In this document: positions 1 through 7,572 of the stretch, one piece after another | Numbering within the stretch: the stretch's first letter is position 1 | Layout: every line of letters starts with the position of its first letter | Assembly (NCBI GenBank): GCA_022821145.1 | Contig: JAJEEE010000047.1 | Coordinates: 1 to 64,000, forward strand | Direction of reading: 5' to 3' | From: Acidobacteriota bacterium | GTDB taxonomy: Bacteria > Acidobacteriota > Terriglobia > 20CM-2-55-15 | Length of the DNA: 64,000 nt | Translations under genes and position numbers: made by a program | The notes under the pieces: model-generated | What the model was told of the DNA's origin: nothing | Seen by the model: only the letters and a program-made list of their open reading frames with translations | The model's database searches: none

Positions 1-1
1 G

Positions 2-832
2 GTCGACGGCGGCGGCCGCTTCGCCGGCATGGTCCCCCTGGTGGCGCTGGCGGCGGCCGACCCCGACGCGCCGGCGCGGCCACTGGCCCGCGCCGACGGG
101 CCTGTCGTCAAGGCGATGACGCCGCGCGAAGACGTCGTCGACCTGATGACGCGAACGCACACGGCCACGCTGCCGGTCATCGACGCGGACCGGCGGCTGC
201 TCGGCGTCGTGGGACACGACGCGCACACCGTGGCCATCGAAGCCGAAGCCACCAGCGGCGCGCAGACCATGGTCGGCGCCAGCGAAGACGAGGGCGCCCT
301 GTCGCCGGTCGGTTTCGCCGTCCGCAAGCGGCTGCCGTGGCTGCAGGTCAACTTGCTCACGGCGTTTCTGGCGGCGGCGGTCGTGGGCGTCTTCGAGGCG
401 ACCATCGCGCAGGTGACCGCGCTGGCCGTGCTTCTGCCGGTGGTCGCCGGGCAGTCCGGCAACACCGGGTCGCAGGCGCTGGCCGTGACCATTCGCGGTC
501 TGGCGCTGCGCGAGGTGCGGCTGCGGCACTGGCGGCGGGTCACGGTGAAGGAAGGCGTCGTGGGGCTGATCAACGGCCTGGGCGTGGCGCTCACGACGTC
601 GGCCGGCGTCTACGTCTGGAGCCGCTCGCCGGGTCTGACCGCCGTGATCGCGATCTCCATGGTGCTCTCGATGCTGGTCGCCGGGTTGGCCGGCGCCCTC
701 ATCCCAATGGGCCTGACCGCCATCCGACAGGACCCGGCCCAGTCGTCGTCGATCTTGCTGACCACGGTGACCGATATCGTCGGCTTCTTCAGTTTCCTGG
801 GTATAGCAACGTTGCTGTTGGCGTCGTTGTAG
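2..832 (+). CDS. mgtE: MgtE-family Mg2+ transporter, 5' end outside window
   Basis: The reading frame is open from the first bases of the window, so the N-terminal part is missing. The visible part starts inside a CBS-domain region (about residues 10-85, with VMTPRED-like and LPVID segments typical of CBS pairs). It continues into the membrane domain with several hydrophobic helices. The segment GQSGNTGSQ is the family signature that lines the Mg2+ pathway in MgtE. In the known family, cytoplasmic N and CBS domains gate a dimeric five-helix channel in response to intracellular Mg2+. The end is at TAG after LLLASL. The toxin-antitoxin locus downstream is unrelated. Confidence 0.9.
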   Translation, partial: VDGGGRFAGMVPLVALAAADPDAPARPLARADGPVVKAMTPREDVVDLMTRTHTATLPVIDADRRLLGVVGHDAHTVAIEAEATSGAQTMVGASEDEGALSPVGFAVRKRLPWLQVNLLTAFLAAAVVGVFEATIAQVTALAVLLPVVAGQSGNTGSQALAVTIRGLALREVRLRHWRRVTVKEGVVGLINGLGVALTTSAGVYVWSRSPGLTAVIAISMVLSMLVAGLAGALIPMGLTAIRQDPAQSSSILLTTVTDIVGFFSFLGIATLLLASL

Positions 833-924
833 CACACGTCAGCGCTGCACCGGATGGACCACGCGGCCCCTCATGGGTTACGCTTCCGGCAGCGTTCGAA
901 TCTCGACTGCAGGGAGGCGCCATC

Positions 925-1626
925 CTGGACGACTACGCGATATACGGCGGCCGGAGCCCGCAATACATTCCGACCTACAGCCCGGCGGAGGCCGCCCACT
1001 ATCTGCGGATTCCCGCCAACACCATTCGGTCGTGGGTGTACGGTCGACTGTACCCGACGGCCACGGGAACTCAACGGGCCAAGGCCCTCGTACGTCCGGC
1101 CGGCGAACGAGGGATGTTGTCCTTCGTCAACATGCTCGAACTGCATGTCCTTGGCGCGATTCGGCGGGAGCACCGTGTTCACATGAGGCAAATCCGGAGC
1201 GCTCTCGACTACTTGCGCCGGAAATCCGACAGTGCGCACCCACTCGTGGACGAGACCATGCAGACGGACGGCAAGCACTTGTTCGTCAGAGAGTACGGTC
1301 GACTGATTAACGCCTCTCGGCAGGGACAGGGCGCCATGGAAGAGATCCTCGACGCGCACCTCCGGCGTATCGTGCGCGACCGGCATGGTCTCGCGATCCG
1401 CCTGTACCCATTCACGCGTCGTGGAACCGACGGCCCGCGCCTTGTTTCGATCGACCCTCTCGTTGCCTACGGCCGGCCGGTAATCGCCGGCTCACGCGTC
1501 ACCACGGCGGATGTTGCCGATCGTTTCAAGGCCGGCGAGTCGCCCGAGCAACTCACGAAGGACTATGACCGGGCGCCGCAAGAAATCTGGGAAGCGATCC
1601 GCTGCGAACTCGACGCCGCTGCCTAG
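925..1626 (+). CDS. DUF433 antitoxin with N-terminal helix-turn-helix
   Basis: About 233 residues. An N-terminal MerR-like helix-turn-helix (YSPAEAAHYLRIPANTIRSW, residues ~16-35) would bind DNA. The C-terminal DUF433 domain (from SIDPLVAYGRPVIAGSRV) is typical of antitoxins paired with PIN-like toxins. No ATG, GTG or TTG lies at a sensible place after the mgtE stop. A strong ribosome site AGGAGGG-like AGGGAGG at 911-917 sits 7 nt before CTG at 925, so I take CTG (or ATC at 922) as start; this is inference. The 3' end overlaps the toxin gene by about 60 nt, as in co-translated toxin-antitoxin pairs. Confidence 0.75.
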   Translation: MDDYAIYGGRSPQYIPTYSPAEAAHYLRIPANTIRSWVYGRLYPTATGTQRAKALVRPAGERGMLSFVNMLELHVLGAIRREHRVHMRQIRSALDYLRRKSDSAHPLVDETMQTDGKHLFVREYGRLINASRQGQGAMEEILDAHLRRIVRDRHGLAIRLYPFTRRGTDGPRLVSIDPLVAYGRPVIAGSRVTTADVADRFKAGESPEQLTKDYDRAPQEIWEAIRCELDAAA

Positions 1627-2014
1627 GCGTCCACCAACGTTCTTCATCGACGAGTGTTTGGGTGGCCGCATTCTTGCGGCGGTTCTCGCACGGGAAGGTG
1701 TCGACGTCAAGTTGGCCCGGTCCGAATTCGCCGCAGGAACACCCGATTCCGAGTGGCTCCCCATCGTTGGCCAGCGCGGCTGGATAGTGCTTACCAAGGA
1801 TCGGCATATCCGAAGGCGAGAGCTTGAAATACAGGCCCTCGTACAGGCTCGCGTGCGGGCGTTCGTGCTGACGGCCGCTGACCTCACCGGACCGGACCAG
1901 GCAGACTCGTTCGTTCGAGCCCTGCCCAAGATACTTCGCATATGTCAACGGACGGAAGGACCGCTCATCGCAGCGGTCAGCGCCAAGGGAAGCGTACGAA
2001 AACTGCGGCTGTAG
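1565..2014 (+). CDS. PIN-like toxin (VapC45/DUF5615 type)
   Basis: 149 residues. After a basic N-terminal tail the segment FFIDECLGGRIL carries the first acidic residues of a PIN-like fold. WIVLTKDRHIRRRELE carries the later conserved Asp/Arg cluster. This arrangement is typical of VapC45/DUF5615 ribonuclease toxins encoded just after DUF433 antitoxins. The ATG at 1565 lies inside the antitoxin gene, giving a 62-nt overlap in a different frame. Expected to be a cytoplasmic RNA-cleaving toxin neutralised by the upstream protein. The target RNA cannot be read from sequence. Confidence 0.75.
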   Translation: MTGRRKKSGKRSAANSTPLPRRPPTFFIDECLGGRILAAVLAREGVDVKLARSEFAAGTPDSEWLPIVGQRGWIVLTKDRHIRRRELEIQALVQARVRAFVLTAADLTGPDQADSFVRALPKILRICQRTEGPLIAAVSAKGSVRKLRL

Positions 2015-2136
2015 CGTACACGCTGTTCACGGCGTACTACCCGATCTTCAGCAACCGGCGCGTCATCGGCCGCCTCCGTCAAGACGGTCCGTACGCGGAA
2101 CGGCGCCTTGATCGTATCGCCTGGCTCAAAGGTCAC
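1945..2136 (-). pseudogene. MazF/PemK-like toxin remnant
   Basis: The frame opens with GTG and FEPGDTIKAPF, which matches the first strand of MazF/PemK-type toxins (usually FxPGDxVxVPF). After that the match is lost. An alternative frame gives RTDR, as expected after PF in the family, then stop codons. The 3' part runs into the convergent PIN-toxin gene. I read this as the frameshifted, truncated 5' end of an mRNA-interferase gene. Its start overlaps the stop of the antitoxin-like frame at 2126-2136, the normal layout for such pairs. Confidence 0.4.
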
Positions 2137-2356
2137 CGTAGGCGTTCGTTTCGGCTTCGGAACGCCACTCGTCGAAAGTGCGGAACGGGTCGTCGGTCAG
2201 GGTCGTTCGATGCATCTTGACGAGCACAACTCTGCCATCGACGATCTTGTTCAGGATCTCGTTCCCGGGCGGCATGCACATCTTCACATTGCAGGGACAT
2301 GGCCTCCGCTGCGGCCACGGTCGCGAATGTTTTCGCCGCCCCGCGCGGGCAATCAC
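2126..2356 (-). pseudogene. AbrB/MazE-type antitoxin, probable remnant
   Basis: The C-terminal part contains VDGRVVLVKMHRTTL followed by DPFRTFDEWRSEAETNAYGDL-like sequence. It resembles the end of AbrB/MazE antitoxins, where an AbrB strand (DGRVVLRK) precedes a toxin-binding tail ending in EWxSEADxxAY. The N-terminal AbrB half is not recognisable in this frame, so it is probably frameshifted or lost. It precedes and overlaps the broken MazF/PemK-like frame. The start is uncertain (ATG at 2281 is possible). Confidence 0.4.
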
Positions 2357-2399
2357 GCGGGCGTCGTCCCGAATCGCTACGCGGTTTGCGGCCGCCCCA

Positions 2400-2957
2400 T
2401 CAGGGGAACGCCGGGTTCTTCCGGTAGTCGGCGAAGCGGGGAAGGTCCCGGTCGCGGTCGCTGAGGATGGGGCCGGCGACCGGCCAGGCGATGGCCAGGT
2501 CCGGGTCGTTCCACACGATGCCGCCCTCGCGGTCCGGGCGGTAGTAGCCGGTCTGCTTGTACTGCACCTCGCACGCGTCCTCGAGCGCCGCGAAGCCGTG
2601 CGCGAACCCGGCGGGAATCCACAACTGCTTCCGGTTCCCGGCGCTCAGTTCCAGGCCGTACCACTGGCCGAAGGTCGGCGACTGCGCCCTCAGGTCCACG
2701 GCGACGTCGTAGACCGTCCCCCGCGTGCAGCGGACGAGTTTCCCGACCGGGGCCCGGGCGTCCTGGTAGTGCAGTCCGCGGATGACGTTCCGCGCGGAAC
2801 GGGAATGGTTGTCCTGAACGAAGGACGCGTCGACGCCGGCCGACCGGAAATCGCGCGCGTTCCACGATTCGGTGAAGAAGCCCCGCTCATCCTGGAAACA
2901 GTCGGTCTCGACGACGAGCAGTCCCGCCAGCGGCGTTTCGGTCAACGTCGTCCGCAT
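2400..2957 (-). CDS. rfbC: dTDP-4-dehydrorhamnose 3,5-epimerase
   Basis: 185 residues, the usual length of RmlC. It epimerises C3 and C5 of dTDP-4-keto-6-deoxyglucose on the way to dTDP-L-rhamnose, a surface-polysaccharide sugar. Family features seen are ERGFFTESW, DNHSRSARNVIRGLHYQ (catalytic His in RGLHYQ), the DVAVDLR strand with the acidic partner of the catalytic dyad, and PAGFAHGF. The cupin barrel seems complete. No rfbA, rfbB or rfbD lies nearby, so the rest of the pathway is encoded elsewhere. It follows the cyclase gene on the same strand after 24 nt. Confidence 0.92.
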   Translation of the reverse strand: MRTTLTETPLAGLLVVETDCFQDERGFFTESWNARDFRSAGVDASFVQDNHSRSARNVIRGLHYQDARAPVGKLVRCTRGTVYDVAVDLRAQSPTFGQWYGLELSAGNRKQLWIPAGFAHGFAALEDACEVQYKQTGYYRPDREGGIVWNDPDLAIAWPVAGPILSDRDRDLPRFADYRKNPAFP

Positions 2958-2981
2958 GTCGGCGTCCGGGCGGCGGGGCGA

Positions 2982-3830
2982 TTACCGGACCAGGGCGAAC
3001 AGCCGGACGGGGCCGCCCGTGCCGCGCTCGATCTTGATCGGCGCGACGATCACCCAGGCGCCGCTCGCGGGCAGCATGGCCAGGTTGGCGGCGTTCTCGA
3101 TGTGGTACTTCCCCCGGCCGTGGCTGATGGCGTGGACCGCGAAGTCCGTCGAAAGGCCGTAGTCCACGCTGAGGGTGTCGATGCCGAGTCCGGCGACGTC
3201 GCGCCCGGTGACGAGCAGCTCGGCCGCGGCGGGCGAGAAGCCGGGAAAGTGCATCCGGCCTTCCTCGTCCGCGTTGCGGTAGCGTTCGAAATCGGCGAAC
3301 CTTTCCTCCCAGCCCGTGTACATGAACACGAGCGTCCCGGGCTCGATCGCGCCGTATTGGCGTTCCCAGGCCGTGACCACCTCGGCCGAGAGCTCGTAGT
3401 CGGGATTCAGGGCCACCGCGGCGCTCACGTCGATGACGGCGGCCGGCACGATCAACTGGGACGGCGGAATCTCATCGACGGCGATCTGCCCCTCGGCGAA
3501 GTGATTGGGCGCGTCCAGGTGGGTGCCCGTATGCTCGGCCATCGAGAATCGGCCCGAGAGCACGCCGTTCTCCTCCAGCGTCGCGAACGTCTCGTAGGCG
3601 AACGGTTCGTAGCCCTCGCCGGGCCAGTGGGGACTGGCGGCGTTCAGGGTATGCGTAAGGTCGACGATCCGCGTCCCGCGGGTGGCCAGTCCCTCGAGGA
3701 TGCCCGCGGGCGGCCGGACGACCGGCTGGGGTTGCTGGATTTCCTGGACGACCTCGCATCCCGTGGCCAGCGCGAGCAGAACGAGGCCCGCGGGCAAGCG
3801 GATCGACCGGGCGTGTTCTAATGTCCGCAT
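2982..3830 (-). CDS. Cyclase-family (kynurenine formamidase-like) lipoprotein
   Basis: 282 residues from the ATG at 3830. The N-terminus has a basic stretch, a hydrophobic segment and the lipobox LATGC, so it is probably exported and lipid-anchored. The enzyme part has DLTHTLNAASPHWPG and EHTGTHLDAPNHF, the HxGTHxDxPxHF metal-binding signature of the cyclase/KynB superfamily of metal-dependent amidohydrolases. The substrate is unknown; a secreted lipoprotein is unlikely to be housekeeping kynurenine formamidase. The start codon overlaps that of divergent folK in a CATG (3828-3831). A TTG at 3860 is an alternative start. Confidence 0.8.
   Translation of the reverse strand: MRTLEHARSIRLPAGLVLLALATGCEVVQEIQQPQPVVRPPAGILEGLATRGTRIVDLTHTLNAASPHWPGEGYEPFAYETFATLEENGVLSGRFSMAEHTGTHLDAPNHFAEGQIAVDEIPPSQLIVPAAVIDVSAAVALNPDYELSAEVVTAWERQYGAIEPGTLVFMYTGWEERFADFERYRNADEEGRMHFPGFSPAAAELLVTGRDVAGLGIDTLSVDYGLSTDFAVHAISHGRGKYHIENAANLAMLPASGAWVIVAPIKIERGTGGPVRLFALVR
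3817..3822 (+). promoter_or_regulatory. -10-like element, probable leaderless folK transcript
   Basis: TCTAAT lies 6 nt before the folK ATG at 3829 and there is no ribosome site. Transcription would start at or beside the start codon. Eight other genes in the window share this arrangement. Confidence 0.4.
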
Positions 3831-4350
3831 GGAGCGCTGCTTTCTGGCCCTGGGTTCCAACCTGGGCGACCGCGAAGCCCACCTTCGCGACGGCCTCGCC
3901 GAACTGGACGCCCGCGGAGTCCACGTGGTGCGGTCCGCGTCGGTCTACTCCACCGAACCCAAGGACGTCCCCTCGCAACCGTGGTTCCTGAACACGGCCG
4001 CGGAAGCCGAAACGCGCCTGGAACCCGCCGACCTGTTGCGAACGTGCCTGTCGATCGAGCGGCAGCACCTCCGGCGGCGATCGACGCCGAAAGGCCCCCG
4101 GACGCTCGACATCGACATCATCCTCTACGGGGACCGCGTGGTGCGGACCGCCGACTTGACGATACCGCATCCCCGCTACACCCGGCGGCGCTTCGTCCTG
4201 GAACCGCTGGCCGAAATCGCGCCGGGCGCCATCGATCCGATCGCCGGGCGGACCGTCGGGGAACTCCTCGCCACCCTCGACGACGACGCCGGCGTCACCG
4301 TCTGCCGTCGGCCGCTCTATCCGTGTCACTCTACTCAAAGACGCCCGTGA
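3829..4350 (+). CDS. folK: 2-amino-4-hydroxy-6-hydroxymethyldihydropteridine pyrophosphokinase (HPPK)
   Basis: 173 residues. HPPK transfers pyrophosphate from ATP to 6-hydroxymethyl-7,8-dihydropterin in folate synthesis. Signatures are FLALGSNLGDRE at the N-terminus and GPRTLDIDIILYGD (residues ~90-103), whose Asp pair binds Mg-ATP. The length is normal for a monofunctional enzyme. The start lies in a CATG shared with the divergent cyclase gene, and a -10-like TCTAAT directly precedes it. The 3' end overlaps the convergent transporter gene by 20 nt. Confidence 0.92.
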   Translation: MERCFLALGSNLGDREAHLRDGLAELDARGVHVVRSASVYSTEPKDVPSQPWFLNTAAEAETRLEPADLLRTCLSIERQHLRRRSTPKGPRTLDIDIILYGDRVVRTADLTIPHPRYTRRRFVLEPLAEIAPGAIDPIAGRTVGELLATLDDDAGVTVCRRPLYPCHSTQRRP

Positions 4351-5656
4351 CGCGCGCCTTTTTTTCGTCCACGAACCACAACAGGACGAATCCGACGATG
4401 AAGAACACGATCAGGGACAGGATGCCGGTCCGGGCCGACCCGGTCAACACGCCGGCCGCCCCGAACACGAAGGGGCCCCAGATGGCCGAGAACTTCGAGA
4501 ACACCGAGTAGAACCCGTAGAACTCGGCGCTGGCCTCGGTGGGAATCATCGATCCGTAGAGCGAGCGGCTCAGGGCCTGCGATCCGCCCAGGACGAAGCC
4601 GACGATCACGCCCATCACCAGGTACTGGCCGGCGGTCTGCATGTTGTAGGCGTAGACGACGATGCCCGCCCACACGGCAATGCTGGCCAGGACGGCGTTC
4701 TTGGTCCCCACGCGTTTCGCCAGCCGGGTGAACGCCACCGCCCCGATGGCGGCGACGATCTGGATCGTCAGCAGCGTGGCCATCAGGAACTCTTCCCCGA
4801 GCGACAGCGTTTCGGTTCCGTAGGTGGCGCCCAACTGGATCACGGTCTGGATGCCGTCGTTGTAGAACATGAACGCGATCAGGAACACGAGCAGGTGCTT
4901 GAACCGGCCCACGCGCACCGCCGTCCGCCAGGTTCGCGAAAACCCCAGCGCCGCGTAACCGACCGGACCCGGCAGCCGCCGGTACCGTTCGGGCAGGCGG
5001 CCCGCCGTCGAGTCGTCTCTCAGGTACTTGACCGTGAACAGGGTGAAACCCGCCCACCAGAGCCCGGCCATCGCCATCGACGCCTGGACCGCCTGCACCT
5101 GGGAAATGCCGATCCGCTCGCTGCCCAGCAACAGGAGCAGCGACACCGTGAACTGGACCGAACCGCCGATGTAACCGTAGACGTAGCCGCGGCCCGAGAC
5201 GCGGTCCATCTCCCCCTCGGACGCGATCGACGGCAGGAACGCGTCATAGAAGACGTTGGCGGCGACGAAACAGGTCTGGGCCGTGATGAAGAGCGCGAGC
5301 GTCCGCACCGTGCTGCCGGCCCCGGAGAAACAGAGCGGCACGGTGGCGGCGGCGCCCATGTAGGCGAAGAACAGCAGGAAGCGCTTGCGGGCGCCGGCGA
5401 AGTCGGCGATGGCGCCCAGCACGGGGGCTATCAGGAAGGTCAACCCGGCGGAGACGCCGATCGCGAAGGCGACGAGGGATCCGGGCGGGATGTCCACGCC
5501 CAGGAACCGGGCGCCCTCGGGGGCGATCGTCCGCACCATGAACGGCCCGATCAGCCCGGCCGATACGGTCAGGATGTAGGCGGAGTTCGCCCAATCGTAC
5601 ATGTACCAGCCGAACAGGTTGCGGGGGTCGTCCCTGGGCGGGATGGCGGCGTTCAT
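4331..5656 (-). CDS. MFS transporter, UMF1 (Atg22-like) family
   Basis: 441 residues with about 12 hydrophobic helices. The start FGWYMYDWANSAY and the loop ADFAGARKRF are typical of the UMF1/Atg22-like branch of the major facilitator superfamily. The substrate is unknown; eukaryotic Atg22 exports vacuolar amino acids, but that cannot be transferred here. It is the second gene of a pair. Its ATG overlaps the stop of the upstream hydrolase gene in an ATGA, so the two are probably translationally coupled. Confidence 0.85.
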   Translation of the reverse strand: MNAAIPPRDDPRNLFGWYMYDWANSAYILTVSAGLIGPFMVRTIAPEGARFLGVDIPPGSLVAFAIGVSAGLTFLIAPVLGAIADFAGARKRFLLFFAYMGAAATVPLCFSGAGSTVRTLALFITAQTCFVAANVFYDAFLPSIASEGEMDRVSGRGYVYGYIGGSVQFTVSLLLLLGSERIGISQVQAVQASMAMAGLWWAGFTLFTVKYLRDDSTAGRLPERYRRLPGPVGYAALGFSRTWRTAVRVGRFKHLLVFLIAFMFYNDGIQTVIQLGATYGTETLSLGEEFLMATLLTIQIVAAIGAVAFTRLAKRVGTKNAVLASIAVWAGIVVYAYNMQTAGQYLVMGVIVGFVLGGSQALSRSLYGSMIPTEASAEFYGFYSVFSKFSAIWGPFVFGAAGVLTGSARTGILSLIVFFIVGFVLLWFVDEKKARVTGVFE

Positions 5657-7041
5657 GGGGACCTCACCCACAGCGCGGCGAAGACCCAGGCCTGAACCAG
5701 CGTGGCGAACAGGGCCGCCGCCGCCGGCTCGCCGGTCTTGCGCGCGACGAAGGCGGACATCGAGGCGAGCACGAGCCAGAAACATAACACCAGGTGCATC
5801 GTCAGAACCAGCAGGGTCTCGGACCGGTCGAGCAGGAGGACGCCGGTGACGACGATGGGCCACAACAGGCCGCGCGTCGCCAGGAAGGCGCCCCACCGTC
5901 TGGCCGCCCCCGATATCCCGGCGAGCGTCTGCTCGTCGTGGAGAAACAGCGGAAACGCGGCGGCGGCCAGGACCGGCACGCGAAGCCACTGCGTTCCCGT
6001 GGGCATGACGTCCACGAAGCTGGACGCGATCAGGACGCCGAAGACGACGATGACGTACGCCGCGGCGGCGGCGGCGGCAGCCAGGCCGCGACGGGAGAGA
6101 GCGAAGCCGCGGCCGCGCCAGAGGAGAAGCCCCGCGATCAGGATGACTCCCAGCAGGTAGTCCGTGCCGAACACGCCCAGCCATTCCAACGGCCGCAGGA
6201 AATGCACGACGGCCACGGCCGCCACGCCGGCGAAGACGTACTGGACGATGCCGGATCCGATCCGCGGCGTCGCCGGCAGTCGATCGGTCGCGCCGTCGCG
6301 GCCCGCGAACGGCCACGCGAAGGGCAGCACCGAAGCCGCCAGCGTCATCAGGGCCAGCGCGCCCATCCGGCGTCCGGTCGCGACGGCGTCGTCGCGGCCG
6401 CCCATCCATCGAACCACGGCTCGAAGCCTCCGTGCACTGAACAGGGCGGTGGAATGCGCGCCCCACGGGTCCCTCCACCACATGGCGGCGCCCGTCACCG
6501 CGTCGATCACGCGCGGAATGCCGTCGTCGATGCGGGGGCTGTCGAAACGGCCGCTGACGACCAGGACGCGTTCCGCGCGGACTTCGTCGACCGGGACGGG
6601 CCCGGGGGAATACAGCACCAGGGTCCCGACGTCGCGGCCGGCGGCATGCTCGACCAGGAAGCCGCCGCCCATGGAGTGGCCGACCAGGATCGTGCCGGCG
6701 CCGAGCGTCTCGACCAGTTGCTCGACGACGCCGAGGGCGGCGCTCGAGGAGAGGCTTCCCGGCGAGTCACCGTGGCCCGGCAGGTCGACGAGATGGACGT
6801 CGAATCCCCCGTCGGCCATGGCCATGGCGGTGTGCCTCATCATCGCCTTGCCGGCGCCCACGCCGTGGAGCGCCAGGACCCGCCCCAGGGGTGGACCCTC
6901 CGGCGCGAAACGGACGAAGGGCGTGGGCGGCCGCGTCGGAAACACGCCGCGCGTCTCGGCGGGGCGCACCGTCCGTAACGTCACGAAACCGGCGCCGAAC
7001 GCGGCCGCGCACCCCGCGATGATGGCCAACCGAACACGCAC
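5653..7041 (-). CDS. Alpha/beta hydrolase fused to polytopic membrane domain
   Basis: 462 residues from GTG. After one N-terminal hydrophobic segment there is an alpha/beta-hydrolase domain: ALHGVGAGK (oxyanion region), DLPGHGDS, and the nucleophile elbow VGHSMGGG (Ser ~residue 122). A probable catalytic Asp lies in GRFDSPR and a His in WGAHS. From about residue 230 the sequence becomes a membrane domain with about seven hydrophobic helices and no motif I recognise. Esterase or lipase activity facing the periplasm is possible; the substrate is unknown. It overlaps the UMF1 transporter gene by 4 nt. Confidence 0.7.
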   Translation of the reverse strand: MRVRLAIIAGCAAAFGAGFVTLRTVRPAETRGVFPTRPPTPFVRFAPEGPPLGRVLALHGVGAGKAMMRHTAMAMADGGFDVHLVDLPGHGDSPGSLSSSAALGVVEQLVETLGAGTILVGHSMGGGFLVEHAAGRDVGTLVLYSPGPVPVDEVRAERVLVVSGRFDSPRIDDGIPRVIDAVTGAAMWWRDPWGAHSTALFSARRLRAVVRWMGGRDDAVATGRRMGALALMTLAASVLPFAWPFAGRDGATDRLPATPRIGSGIVQYVFAGVAAVAVVHFLRPLEWLGVFGTDYLLGVILIAGLLLWRGRGFALSRRGLAAAAAAAAYVIVVFGVLIASSFVDVMPTGTQWLRVPVLAAAAFPLFLHDEQTLAGISGAARRWGAFLATRGLLWPIVVTGVLLLDRSETLLVLTMHLVLCFWLVLASMSAFVARKTGEPAAAALFATLVQAWVFAALWVRSP

Positions 7042-7052
7042 AAGCGCGATGC

Positions 7053-7059
7053 TATACTA
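7053..7059. promoter_or_regulatory. Overlapping divergent -10 elements
   Basis: The sequence GCTATACTAC reads TATACT on the plus strand (7053-7058, toward rfaE2) and TAGTAT on the minus strand (7059-7054, toward the hydrolase gene). Both lie between the two divergent start codons. Confidence 0.5.
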
Positions 7060-7089
7060 CCCGCCCGGCGAAGGGCGCTCACACCCGTC

Positions 7090-7572
7090 ATGTCCACCGC
7101 CAAAATCAAGCCGATCGACGACGCCGCGGCCGTCGCGCGCGAGGTCCGGGACGCCGGCGGGACCGTGGTGATGACGAACGGCTGCTTCGACATCCTGCAC
7201 CCCGGCCATATCGAGCTGCTCGAACGCGCCCGCGACGCGGGCGACCTGCTCGTCGTCGCCCTGAACAGCGACGGCTCGACACGGCGTCTCAAGGGCGCGG
7301 GCCGGCCCGTCTTCGAACAGCTCGAGCGCGCGGAAATCCTGGCGGCCCTGGAAAGCGTGGACGTCGTCTGCGTCTTCGACGCCGACACGCCGCTCGATAC
7401 GATCCTGGCGATCCGCCCGGACGTGCTCGTCAAGGGCGCGGACTGGAAGGAGAAGGGCATCGTGGGCCGCGCGGAGGTCGAGGGTTGGGGCGGCCGCGTC
7501 GTCGCGCTGGACCTGGTGGAGGGCCAGTCCACGTCCGGAATACTGGAGCGCGTCCTCGAGCGGCGCTCGTAA
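7090..7572 (+). CDS. rfaE2: D-glycero-beta-D-manno-heptose 1-phosphate adenylyltransferase
   Basis: 160 residues, the size of the stand-alone C-terminal half of HldE. It adenylates heptose 1-phosphate to ADP-heptose for lipopolysaccharide inner core. Signatures are the nucleotidyltransferase motif NGCFDILHPGHIELL (HxGH), the LNSDGSTRRLKG loop, and LVKGADWKEKGIVG. No kinase half (rfaE1) is present, so the function is split. A -10 TATACT lies about 30 nt upstream. The stop overlaps the mfd start in TAATG. Confidence 0.92.
   Translation: MSTAKIKPIDDAAAVAREVRDAGGTVVMTNGCFDILHPGHIELLERARDAGDLLVVALNSDGSTRRLKGAGRPVFEQLERAEILAALESVDVVCVFDADTPLDTILAIRPDVLVKGADWKEKGIVGRAEVEGWGGRVVALDLVEGQSTSGILERVLERRS

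Noticed and set aside
880-910. GTTCGAATC as a tRNA T-loop
   Set aside because: No matching T-stem, acceptor stem or CCA end on either side.
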